64,000 nucleotides of DNA from Lutraria lutraria (lineage: Eukaryota > Mollusca > Bivalvia > Venerida > Mactridae): positions 24,565,817 through 24,629,816 of the forward strand of contig OZ026835.1 in the NCBI GenBank assembly GCA_964023205.1. Direction: 5' to 3'. Of the stretch, positions 1-9,509 are shown in pieces. Numbering within the stretch: the stretch's first letter is position 1; every line of letters starts with the position of its first letter. The position numbers were made by a program, and so were the translations under genes. The notes beneath the pieces were generated by a model, which searched no databases, was not told the origin of the DNA, and saw only the letters and a list, made by a program, of their open reading frames with translations.

Positions 1-28
1 TAGTTTTTAAATAAATGCAATTCGGTAA

Positions 29-52
29 TGCAAGTACATCAATGTACATGCA
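29..52. repeat. 24-bp near-palindrome
   Basis: TGCAAGTACAT, then CA, then ATGTACATGCA: 11-bp arms with one mismatch and a 2-nt centre. It could extrude as a cruciform or bind a dimeric protein. Most copies keep it. The copies at 10699 and 24964 carry ATACA in the right arm, those at 16639, 32094 and 35660 carry AAGCA in the left arm, and that at 41606 carries AATTACAT. Confidence 0.7.
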
Positions 53-325
53 CCAACATACTATTATACTTACTCACCTAATTATATGTATACTGATTCA
101 CCATGTGTCCGACTTACATACATATGTAACCGTCTATATAATTGATATTAAAACAAATTGTTACTTTAATACACGCGCTGCTTATGGAATTCACAGTAAG
201 ATACCTACGTACCATATGCACATTGCCGCCAACGACAACAACCCAACACGCAATGATAACACTATACAGCAGCCTTGATTGGTACATAGTGCAACATATC
301 AAACTAAAGCCATACGGCTGGTTTC

Positions 326-336
326 GTTACAGTAAC
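326..336. repeat. GTTAC-A-GTAAC palindrome
   Basis: A perfect 5-bp inverted repeat with a 1-nt centre, just before the first CACGTG. It is kept in almost all copies; the copy at 36849 reads GTTATAGTAAC. Confidence 0.55.
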
Positions 337-338
337 CC

Positions 339-344
339 CACGTG
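339..344. promoter_or_regulatory. CACGTG palindrome (E-box type), site 1
   Basis: CACGTG in the context CCCCACGTGAAATG. CACGTG is the consensus bound by several bHLH factors. I saw no copy in which it is broken. No functional claim is possible from sequence alone. Confidence 0.4.
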
Positions 345-348
345 AAAT

Positions 349-363
349 GCGATTAACAATCGC
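349..363. repeat. Perfect 6-bp inverted repeat, 3-nt loop
   Basis: GCGATT-AAC-AATCGC. It follows a CACGTG motif by a few bases and recurs in nearly every monomer. The copies at 59435 and 61813 have TCGATT, which loses the outer pair. The copy at 28529 changes only the loop (GAC). Confidence 0.65.
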
Positions 364-494
364 TATTATTGCAGAAATGAATATTAATTAATGCAAAACG
401 TACACAATGCGCTGTTTCTATTTCATTTAAATTGCAAGAAACAAACGCCAAGCGATTGCGGAACTGTTTGAAGCCTGCATAACACTAACGAATG

Positions 495-513
495 AAAAAA
501 GAAAGAAAAAAAA
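495..513 (-). terminator. Pol III T-run terminators downstream of the cassette
   Basis: On the minus strand the cassette runs into T8 (506-513), then CTTTC, then T6 (495-500). Runs of four or more T are standard Pol III terminators. The first run is 8, 9 or 10 T in most copies and 13 in the copy at 27340-28528. This run is the main source of the 1188 versus 1189 to 1191 bp length differences. Confidence 0.7.
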
Positions 514-524
514 GCTCCGTGGCC

Positions 525-535
525 GGCCTCGAACC
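525..535 (-). promoter_or_regulatory. Pol III B box in tRNA-like cassette
   Basis: The minus strand reads GGTTCGAGGCC, matching the TFIIIC B-box core GGTTCGANNCC at the T-loop position. The distance to the A box (50 nt between boxes) is within the range seen for tRNA genes with introns or long variable arms. It looks unchanged in the copies compared. Confidence 0.87.
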
Positions 536-541
536 CGCCAC

Positions 542-546
542 AAAAA
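542..546 (-). terminator. Internal T5 run between A and B boxes
   Basis: The minus strand has TTTTT between the A and B boxes. By known Pol III behaviour this could end transcripts after about 60 nt, before the B box. It is present in essentially all copies. Whether it acts as a terminator here is inference. Confidence 0.45.
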
Positions 547-585
547 GTCTGTCTGTCTCGAAAGCTTTCAATGTCCGACGCTTTA

Positions 586-597
586 CCGACTGCGCCA
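586..597 (-). promoter_or_regulatory. Pol III A box in tRNA-like cassette
   Basis: The minus strand reads TGGCGCAGTCGG, a full match to the type-2 Pol III A-box consensus TRGCNNAGYNGG. It lies at tRNA positions 8-19. It looks unchanged in the copies I compared. The common variant at 601 (C or T) falls just upstream of it. Confidence 0.85.
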
Positions 598-649
598 TAG
601 CGGCACACTGTCTGACGAGAATCGGAACATATATATCAAGATTTTTGTG

Positions 650-655
650 CACGTG
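650..655. promoter_or_regulatory. CACGTG palindrome (E-box type), site 2
   Basis: CACGTG in the context TTTTTGTGCACGTGTTCGG, upstream of the minus-strand Pol III cassette. The preceding bases vary between classes (GTG, GGG, GTA), but CACGTG itself is kept in all copies I checked except the one at 55869, which reads ACGCGTG (about 56518-56524). Confidence 0.4.
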
Positions 656-681
656 TTCGGTTGAGTGGTTTCATATTACTG

Positions 682-696
682 TAAACTTGGCAAGTT
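682..696. repeat. AAACTTG-G-CAAGTTT palindrome
   Basis: Perfect 7-bp arms around a single G. It lies between two direct copies of ATTACTGTAA (675-684 and 711-720, starts 36 bp apart). Copies at 4755 (GGTAAG) and 10699 (AAGATTTAC) break the right arm. Confidence 0.6.
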
Positions 697-944
697 TTAC
701 GATATCAGAAATTACTGTAAGAGACAAACATAATATATGACAAAAACATCCATTTCCCTTGGTGTCCTTGATGCTCGGTGGGTGCGTTTCCTATACGTAA
801 TTGGGTTACTTCCCTTTGTCGGTGATGCACGTTTATGCGTGTTCGTTACCTTCAGGGTGTGATAAAAATGAGCGCATATTACCAAATATAAATCGACTCG
901 ACTGAATGCAATCTAAGAATGTGAAAACGAAGGAATGACATTTC

Positions 945-950
945 AATAAA
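945..950 (+). promoter_or_regulatory. AATAAA, possible polyadenylation signal
   Basis: TTTCAATAAAGTCGTC on the plus strand, followed about 50 bases later by the GT-rich stretch GTAGTGGGTGTTTG. That arrangement resembles a eukaryotic cleavage and polyadenylation region. The motif appears invariant in the array. Chance occurrence in AT-rich DNA is a real alternative, and a second AATAAA lies at 10-15. Confidence 0.3.
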
Positions 951-968
951 GTCGTCTTCTTACACATA

Positions 969-1000
969 CCCATGCTTATATAGTTCCTACCTAGCATGGG
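969..1000. repeat. Hairpin: 8-bp stem CCCATGCT/AGCATGGG, 16-nt loop
   Basis: CCCATGCT at 969-976 pairs perfectly with AGCATGGG at 993-1000. The loop contains TATATAG. This is the strongest inverted repeat in the monomer. It is intact in nearly all copies. The copies at 16639 (AACATGGG), 34472 (CCCATGTT) and 42795 or 43984-adjacent DNA (CCAATGCT at about 43764) each break one pair without a compensating change. Confidence 0.7.
977..983 (+). promoter_or_regulatory. TATA-like motif TATATAG in hairpin loop
   Basis: The TATATAG sequence sits in the loop of the 969-1000 hairpin, 27 bases after AATAAA. It could be a weak Pol II or satellite promoter element, but AT-rich chance is equally likely. 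Confidence 0.2.
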
Positions 1001-1188
1001 GCGTAGTGGGTGTTTGACACAAGACGGCCCCCAAATCAGTGGGACAGTTCTCTCCGCATATGCTTACTTACATTCTTAATGTGTTAAGTTCGCAAATATA
1101 TGAAACACAATTTCAACGCGGTGCCTGGTCTCCCTCATTCAATTTGGAATTGTTCTGCTATTAATCGGTTCCACTATTCTCAGACTGA

Positions 1189-2377
1189 TAGTTTTTAAAT
1201 AAATGCAATTCGGTAATGCAAGTACATCAATGTACATGCACCAACATACTATTATACTTACTCACCTAATTATATGTATACTGATTCACCATGTGTCCGA
1301 CTTACATACATATGTAACCGTCTATATAATTGATATTAAAACAAATTGTTACTTTAACACACGCGCTGCTTATGGAATTCACAGTAAGATACCTACGTAC
1401 CATATGCACATTGCCGCCAACGACAACAACCCAACACGCAATGATAACACTATACAGCAGCCTTGATTGGTACATAGTGCAACATATCAAACTAAAGCCA
1501 TACGGATGGTTTCGTTACAGTAACCCCACGTGAAATGCGATTAACAATCGCTATTATTGCAGAAATGAATATTAATTAATGCAAAACGTACACAATGCGC
1601 TGTTTCTATTTCATTTAAATTGCAAGAAACAAACGCCAAGCGATTGCGGAACTGTTTGAAGCCTGCATAACACTAACGAATGAAAAAAGAAAGAAAAAAA
1701 AAGATCCGTGGCCGGCCTCGAACCCGCCTCAAAAAGTCTGTCTGTCTCGAAAGCTTTCAATGTCCGACGCTTTACCGACTGCGCCATAGCGGCACACTGT
1801 CTGACGAGAATCGGAACATATATATCAAGATTTTTGGGCACGTGTTCGGTTGAGTGGTTTCATATTACTGTAAACTTGGCAAGTTTTACGATATCAGAAA
1901 TTACTGTAAGAGACAAACATAATATATGACAAAAACATCCATTTCCCTTGGTGTCCTTGATGCTCGGTGGGTGCGTTTCCTATACGTAATTGGGTTACTT
2001 CCCTTTGTCGATGATGCACGTTTATGCGTGTTCGTTACCTTCAGGGTGTGATAAAAATGAGCGCATATTACCAAATATAAATCGACTCGACTGAATGCAA
2101 TCTAAGAATGTGAAAACGAAGGAATGACATTTCAATAAAGTCGTCTTCTTACACATACCCATGCTTATATAGTTCCTACCTAGCATGGGGCGTAGTGGGT
2201 GTTTGACACAAGACGGCCCCCAAATCAGTGGGACAGTTCTCTCCGCATATGCTTACTTACATTCTTAATTTGTTAAGTTCGCAAATATATGAAACACAAT
2301 TTCAACGCGGTGCCTGGTCTCCCTCATTCAATTTGGACTTGTTCTGCGATTAATCGGTTCCACTATTCTCAGACTGA
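1189..2377 (+). repeat. Monomer 2, class B
   Basis: 1189 bp, A run of 9. GGGCACG before the second E-box and GGACTTG tail. Cassette at 1704-1793 (minus). Confidence 0.97.
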
Positions 2378-3566
2378 TAGTTTTTAAATAAATGCAATTC
2401 GGTAATGCAAGTACATCAATGTACATGCACCAACATACAATTATACTTACTCACCTAATTATATGTATACTGATTCACCATGTGTCCGACTTACATACAT
2501 ATGTAACCGTCTATATAATTGATATTAAAACAAATTGTTACTTTAACACACGCGCTGCTTATGGAATTCACAGTAAGATACCTACGTACCATATGCACAT
2601 TGCCGCCAACGACAACAACCCAACACGCAATGATAACACTATACAGCAGCCTTGATTGGTACATAGTGCAACATATCAAACTAAAGCCATACGGCTGGTT
2701 TCGTTACAGTAACCCCACGTGAAATGCGATTAACAATCGCTATTATTGCAGAAATGAATATTAATTAATGCAAAACGTACACAATGCGCTGTTTCTATTT
2801 CATTTAAATTGCAAGAAACAAACGCCAAGCGATTGCGGAACAGTTTGAAGCCTGCATAACACTAACGAATGAAAAAAGAAAGAAAAAAAAAGATCCGTGG
2901 CCGGCCTCGAACCCGCCACAAAAAGTCTGTCTGTCTCGAAAGCTTTCAATGTCCGACGCTTTACCGACTGCGCCATAGTGGCACACTGTCTGACGAGAAT
3001 CGGAACATATATATCAAGATTTTTGTGCACGTGTTCGGTTGAGTGGTTTCATATTACTGTAAACTTGGCAAGTTTTAAGATATCAGAAATTACTGTAAGA
3101 GACAAACATAATATATGACAAAAACATCCATTTCCCTTGGTGTCCTTGATGCTCGGTGGGTGCGTTTCCTATACGTAATTGGGTTACTTCCCTTTGTCGA
3201 TGATGCACGTTTATGCGTGTTCGTTACCTTCAGGGTGTGATAAAAATGAGCGCATATTACCAAATATAAATCGACTCGATTGAATGCAATCTAAGAATGT
3301 GAAAACGAAGGAATGACATTTCAATAAAGTCGTCTTCTTACACATACCCATGCTTATATAGTTCCTACCTAGCATGGGGCGTAGTGGGTGTTTGACACAA
3401 GACGGCCCCCAAATCAGTGGGACAGTTCTCTCCGCATATGCTTACTTACATTCTTAATTTGTTAAGTTCGCAAATATATGAAACACAATTTCAACGCGGT
3501 GCCTGGTCTCCCTCATTCAATTTGGACTTGTTCTGCGATTAATCGGTTCCACTATTCTCAGACTGA
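2378..3566 (+). repeat. Monomer 3, class C
   Basis: 1189 bp. Private ACATACAATTATAC near 2434, shared with monomer 6, and GACTCGATTG near 3275. Cassette at 2893-2982 (minus). Confidence 0.97.
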
Positions 3567-4754
3567 TAGTTTTTAAATAAATGCAATTCGGTAATGCAAG
3601 TACATCAATGTACATGCACCAACATACTATTATACTTACTCACCTAATTATATGTATACTGATTCACCATGTGTCCGACTTACATACATATGTAACCGTC
3701 TATATAATTGATATTAAAACAAATTGTTACTTTAACACACGCGCTGCTTATGGAATTCACAGTAAGATACCTACGTACCATATGCACATTGCCGCCAACG
3801 ACAACAACCCAACACGCAATGATAACACTATACAGCAGCCTTGATTGGTACATAGTTCAACATATCAAACTAAAGCCATACGGCTGGTTTCGTTACAGTA
3901 ACCCCACGTGAAATGCGATTAACAATCGCTATTATTGCAGAAATGAATATTAATTAATGCAAAACGTACACAATGCGCTGTTTCTATTTCATTTAAATTG
4001 CAAGAAACAAACGCCAAGCGATTGCGGAACTGTTTGAAGCCTGCATAACACTAACGAATGAAAAAAGAAAGAAAAAAAAGCTCCGTGGCCGGCCTCGAAC
4101 CCGCCACAAAAAGTCTGTCTGTCTCGAAAGCTTTCAATGTCCGACGCTTTACCGACTGCGCCATAGCGGCACACTGTCTGACGAGAATCGGAACATATAT
4201 ATCAAGATTTTTGTGCACGTGTTCGGTTGAGTGGTTTCATATTACTGTAAACTTGGCAAGTTTTACGATATCAGAAATTACTGTAAGAGACAAACATAAT
4301 ATATGACAAAAACATCCATTTCCCTTGGTGTCCTTGATGCTCGGTGGGTGCGTTTCCTATACGTAATTGGGTTACTTCCCTTTGTCGGTGATGCACGTTT
4401 ATGCGTGTTCGTTACCTTCAGGGTGTGATAAAAATGAGCGCATATTACCAAATATAAATCGACTCGACTGAATGCAATCTAAGAATGTGAAAACGAAGGA
4501 ATGACATTTCAATAAAGTCGTCTTCTTACACATACCCATGCTTATATAGTTCCTACCTAGCATGGGGCGTAGTGGGTGTTTGACACAAGACGGCCCCCAA
4601 ATCAGTGGGACAGTTCTCTCCGCATATGCTTACTTACATTCTTAATGTGTTAAGTTCGCAAATATATGAAACACAATTTCAACGCGGTGCCTGGTCTCCC
4701 TCATTCAATTTGGAATTGTTCTGCTATTAATCGGTTCCACTATTCTCAGACTGA
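3567..4754 (+). repeat. Monomer 4, class A
   Basis: 1188 bp. Near copy of monomer 1 but with 170C and CATAGTTCAAC near 3851. Cassette at 4081-4170 (minus). Confidence 0.97.
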
Positions 4755-5943
4755 TAGTTTTTAAATAAATGCAATTCGGTAATGCAAGTACATCAATGTA
4801 CATGCACCAACATACTATTATACTTACTCACCTAATTATATGTATACTGATTCACCATGTGTCCGACTTACATACATATGTAACCGTCTATATAATTGAT
4901 ATTAAAACAAATTGTTACTTTAACACACGCGCTGCTTATGGAATTCACAGTAAGATACCTACGTACCATATGCACATTGCCGCCAACGACAACAACCCAA
5001 CACGCAATGATAACACTATACAGCAGCCTTGATTGGTACATAGTGCAACATATCAAACTAAAGCCATACGGATGGTTTCGTTACAGTAACCCCACGTGAA
5101 ATGCGATTAACAATCGCTATTATTGCAGAAATGAATATTAATTAATGCAAAACGTACACAATGCGCTGTTTCTATTTCATTTAAATTGCAAGAAACAAAC
5201 GCCAAGCGATTGCGGAACTGTTTGAAGCCTGCATAACACTAACGAATGAAAAAAGAAAGAAAAAAAAAGATCCGTGGCCGGCCTCGAACCCGCCTCAAAA
5301 AGTCTGTCTGTCTCGAAAGCTTTCAATGTCCGACGCTTTACCGACTGCGCCATAGCGGCACACTGTCTGACGAGAATCGGAACATATATATCAAGATTTT
5401 TGGGCACGTGTTCGGTTGAGTGGTTTCATATTACTGTAAACTTGGTAAGTTTTACGATATCAGAAATTACTGTAAGAGACAAACATAATATATGACAAAA
5501 ACATCCATTTCCCTTGGTGTCCTTGATGCTCGGTGGGTGCGTTTCCTATACGTAATTGGGTTACTTCCCTTTGTCGATGATGCACGTTTATGCGTGTTCG
5601 TTACCTTCAGGGTGTGATAAAAATGAGCGCATATTACCAAATATAAATCGACTCGACTGAATGCAATCTAAGAATGTGAAAACGAAGGAATGACATTTCA
5701 ATAAAGTCGTCTTCTTACACATACCCATGCTTATATAGTTCCTACCTAGCATGGGGCGTAGTGGGTGTTTGACACAAGACGGCCCCCAAATCAGTGGGAC
5801 AGTTCTCTCCGCATATGCTTACTTACATTCTTAATTTGTTAAGTTCGCAAATATATGAAACACAATTTCAACGCGGTGCCTGGTCTCCCTCATTCAATTT
5901 GGACTTGTTCTGCGATTAATCGGTTCCACTATTCTCAGACTGA
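4755..5943 (+). repeat. Monomer 5, class B
   Basis: 1189 bp. Near copy of monomer 2, with CTTGGTAAG near 5442. Cassette at 5270-5359 (minus). Confidence 0.97.
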
Positions 5944-7132
5944 TAGTTTTTAAATAAATGCAATTCGGTAATGCAAGTACATCAATGTACATGCACCAAC
6001 ATACAATTATACTTACTCACCTAATTATATGTATACTGATTCACCATGTGTCCGACTTACATACATATGTAACCGTCTATATAATTGATATTAAAACAAA
6101 TTGTTACTTTAACACACGCGCTGCTTATGGAATTCACAGTAAGATACCTACGTACCATATGCACATTGCCGCCAACGACAACAACCCAACACGCAATGAT
6201 AACACTATACAGCAGCCTTGATTGGTACATAGTGCAACATATCAAACTAAAGCCATACGGCTGGTTTCGTTACAGTAACCCCACGTGAAATGCGATTAAC
6301 AATCGCTATTATTGCAGAAATGAATATTAATTAATGCAAAACGTACACAATGCGCTGTTTCTATTTCATTTAAATTGCAAGAAACAAACGCCAAGCGATT
6401 GCGGAACAGTTTGAAGCCTGCATAACACTAACGAATGAAAAAAGAAAGAAAAAAAAAGATCCGTGGCCGGCCTCGAACCCGCCACAAAAAGTCTATCTGT
6501 CTCGAAAGCTTTCAATGTCCGACGCTTTACCGACTGCGCCATAGTGGCACACTGTCTGACGAGAATCGGAACATATATATCAAGATTTTTGTGCACGTGT
6601 TCGGTTGAGTGGTTTCATATTACTGTAAACTTGGCAAGTTTTAAGATATCAGAAATTACTGTAAGAGACAAACATAATATATGACAAAAACATCCATTTC
6701 CCTTGGTGTCCTTGATGCTCGGTGGGTGCGTTTCCTATACGTAATTGGGTTACTTCCCTTTGTCGATGATGCACGTTTATGCGTGTTCGTTACCTTCAGG
6801 GTGTGATAAAAATGAGCGCATATTACCAAATATAAATCGACTCGACTGAATGCAATCTAAGAATGTGAAAACGAAGGAATGACATTTCAATAAAGTCGTC
6901 TTCTTACACATACCCATGCTTATATAGTTCCTACCTAGCATGGGGCGTAGTGGGTGTTTGACACAAGACGGCCCCCAAATCAGTGGGACAGTTCTCTCCG
7001 CATATGCTTACTTACATTCTTAATTTGTTAAGTTCGCAAATATATGAAACACAATTTCAACGCGGTGCCTGGTCTCCCTCATTCAATTTGGACTTGTTCT
7101 GCGATTAATCGGTTCCACTATTCTCAGACTGA
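5944..7132 (+). repeat. Monomer 6, class C
   Basis: 1189 bp. Near copy of monomer 3, with GTCTATCTG inside the cassette near 6491. Cassette at 6459-6548 (minus). Confidence 0.97.
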
Positions 7133-8321
7133 TAGTTTTTAAATAAATGCAATTCGGTAATGCAAGTACATCAATGTACATGCACCAACATACTATTATA
7201 CTTACTCACCTAATTATATGTATACTGATTCACCATGTGTCCGACTTACATACATATGTAACCGTCTATATAATTGATATTAAAACAAATTGTTACTTTA
7301 ACACACGCGCTGCTTATGGAATTCACAGTAAGATACCTACGTACCATATGCACATTGCCGCCAACGACAACAACCCAACACGCAATGATAACACTATACA
7401 GCAGCCTTGATTGGTACATAGTGCAACATATCAAACTAAAGCCATACGGCTGGTTTCGTTACAGTAACCCCACGTGAAATGCGATTAACAATCGCTATTA
7501 TTGCAGAAATGAATATTAATTAATGCAAAACGTACACAATGCGCTGTTTCTATTTCATTTAAATTGCAAGAAACAAACGCCAAGCGATTGCGGAACAGTT
7601 TGAAGCCTGCATAACACTAACGAATGAAAAAAGAAAGAAAAAAAAAGATCCGTGGCCGGCCTCGAACCCGCCACAAAAAGTCTGTCTGTCTCGAAAGCTT
7701 TCAATGTCCGACGCTTTACCGACTGCGCCATAGTGGCACACTGTCTGACGAGAATCGGAACATATATATCAAGATTTTTGTGCACGTGTTCGGTTGAGTG
7801 GTTTCATATTACTGTAAACTTGGCAAGTTTTAAGATATCAGAAATTACTGTAAGAGACAAACATAATATATGACAAAAACATCCATTTCCCTTGGTGTCC
7901 TTGATGCTCGGTGGGTGCGTTTCCTATACGTAATTGGGTTACTTCCCTTTGTCGATGATGCACGTTTATGCGTGTTCGTTACCTTCAGGGTGTGATAAAA
8001 ATGAGCGCATATTACCAAATATAAATCGACTCGACTGAATGCAATCTAAGAATGTGAAAACGAAGGAATGACATTTCAATAAAGTCGTCTTCTTACACAT
8101 ACCCATGCTTATATAGTTCCTACCTAGCATGGGGCGTAGTGGGTGTTTGACACAAGACGGCCCCCAAATCAGTGGGACAGTTCTCTCCGCATATGCTTAC
8201 TTACATTCTTAATTTGTTAAGTTCGCAAATATATGAAACACAATTTCAACGCGGTGCCTGGTCTCCCTCATTCAATTTGGACTTGTTCTGCGATTAATCG
8301 GTTCCACTATTCTCAGACTGA
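7133..8321 (+). repeat. Monomer 7, class C
   Basis: 1189 bp. Adds a second C directly after the C of monomer 6, which breaks the trimer rhythm. Lacks the monomer 3 and 6 marker near position 57. Cassette at 7648-7737 (minus). Confidence 0.97.
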
Positions 8322-9509
8322 TAGTTTTTAAATAAATGCAATTCGGTAATGCAAGTACATCAATGTACATGCACCAACATACTATTATACTTACTCACCT
8401 AATTATATGTATACTGATTCACCATGTGTCCGACTTACATACATATGTAACCGTCTATATAATTGATATTAAAACAAATTGTTACTTTAACACACGCGCT
8501 GCTTATGGAATTCACAGTAAGATACCTACGTACCATATGCACATTGCCGCCAACGACAACAACCCAACACGCAATGATAACACTATACAGCAGCCTTGAT
8601 TGGTACATAGTGCAACATATCAAACTAAAGCCATACGGATGGTTTCGTTACAGTAACCCCACGTGAAATGCGATTAACAATCGCTATTAATGCAGAAATG
8701 AATATTAATTAATGCAAAACGTACACAATGCGCTGTTTCTATTTCATTTAAATTGCAAGAAACAAACGCCAAGCGATTGCGGAACTGTTTGAAGCCTGCA
8801 TAACACTAACGAATGAAAAAAGAAAGAAAAAAAAGATCCGTGGCCGGCCTCGAACCCGCCTCAAAAAGTCTGTCTGTCTCGAAAGCTTTCAATGCCCGAC
8901 GCTTTACCGACTGCGCCATAGCGGCACACTGTCTGACGAGAATCGGAACATATATATCAAGATTTTTGTGCACGTGTTCGGTTGAGTGGTTTCATATTAC
9001 TGTAAACTTGGCAAGTTTTACGATATTAGAAATTACTGTAAGAGACAAACATAATATATGACAAAAACATCCATTTCCCTTGGTGTCCTTGATGCTCGGT
9101 GGGTGCGTTTCCTATACGTAATTGGGTTACTTCCCTTTGTCGATGATGCACGTTTATGCGTGTTCGTTACCTTCAGGGTGTGATAAAAATGAGCGCATAT
9201 TACCAAATATAAATCGACTCGACTGAATGCAATCTAAGAATGTGAAAACGAAGGAATGACATTTCAATAAAGTCGTCTTCTTACACATACCCATGCTTAT
9301 ATAGTTCCTACCTAGCATGGGGCGTAGTGGGTGTTTGACACAAGACGGCCCCCAAATCAGTGGGACAGTTCTCTCCGCATATGCTTACTTACATTCTTAA
9401 TGTGTTAAGTTCGCAAATATATGAAACACAATTTCAACGCGGTGCCTGGTCTCCCTCATTCAATTTGGAATTGTTCTGCTATTAATCGGTTCCACTATTC
9501 TCAGACTGA
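8322..9509 (+). repeat. Monomer 8, B/A mosaic
   Basis: 1188 bp. Class-B front (318A, 369A, 540T), class-A tail (1081G, 1159T). Private AATGCCCGAC in the cassette, shared with monomer 23, and GATATTAG. Cassette at 8836-8925 (minus). Confidence 0.96.

Larger units (their letters stand above)
515..604 (-). pseudogene. tRNA-like Pol III cassette (tRNA-derived, degenerate), one per monomer
   Basis: Read on the minus strand, this segment has an excellent A box (TGGCGCAGTCGG) and B box (GGTTCGAGGCC) separated by 50 nt, then T runs. The D arm folds as a normal tRNA: a 4-bp stem (GCGC with GCGT, including one G-U pair) around AGTCGGTAAA. The T-loop TTCGAGG sits on a stem that continues as GTGGC/GCCAC with one mismatch. 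The anticodon arm is poor: only the outer three pairs form, and a palindrome GAAAGCTTTC occupies the loop region. The 5' and 3' ends do not pair as an acceptor stem. I therefore call it a tRNA-derived or SINE-head-like relic, not a working tRNA. The parent isotype cannot be read. The same cassette is present in all 54 copies, and its coordinates are given in each monomer entry. Confidence 0.82.
1..1188 (+). repeat. Monomer 1, class A
   Basis: 1188 bp. Carries 170T (TTTAATACAC), GCTCCG at 514-519 and a class-A tail. tRNA-like cassette on the minus strand at 515-604. Used as the numbering reference. Confidence 0.97.
1..7132 (+). repeat. Higher-order repeat: A-B-C trimer twice (3566-bp period)
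   Basis: Copies 1-3 (1-3566) and 4-6 (3567-7132) have the same class order A-B-C and share the private change ACATACAATTATAC in their third members (about 2434 and 6000). Only isolated differences separate the two trimers, such as 170T in copy 1, GGTAAG in copy 5 and GTCTATCTG in copy 6. Confidence 0.9.

Noticed and set aside
15..278. 87-codon ORF present in nearly every monomer (106 codons in some)
   Set aside because: It is conserved only because the repeat is conserved. It overlaps other ORFs of similar size in other frames, has no recognisable domain, and loses its start codon in the copy at 42795. Changes such as Q/K/E near the end look unconstrained.
321..337. CENP-B box
   Set aside because: TTTCGTT and the central A match, but the CGGG part of the core is absent (AACC instead).
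515..604. Functional tRNA gene
   Set aside because: No acceptor stem pairing, weak anticodon stem, T5 run inside, and variants in the T arm (540T, CCGTTGCC) that are not compensated.
491..604. Complete SINE with target-site duplications
   Set aside because: The flanks (ACTAACGAATG and GTCTGACGAGAATCGG) share only weak similarity, so no convincing target-site duplication can be defined.
423..740. Short ORFs across the tRNA-like region on both strands
   Set aside because: They are open frames through the A and B boxes, a common artefact of tRNA-derived repeats. Their frame shifts with A-run length from copy to copy.
1127..1134. 5S rRNA C-box-like GGGAGACC on the minus strand
   Set aside because: Only eight bases match. 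The rest of a 5S gene is not present.
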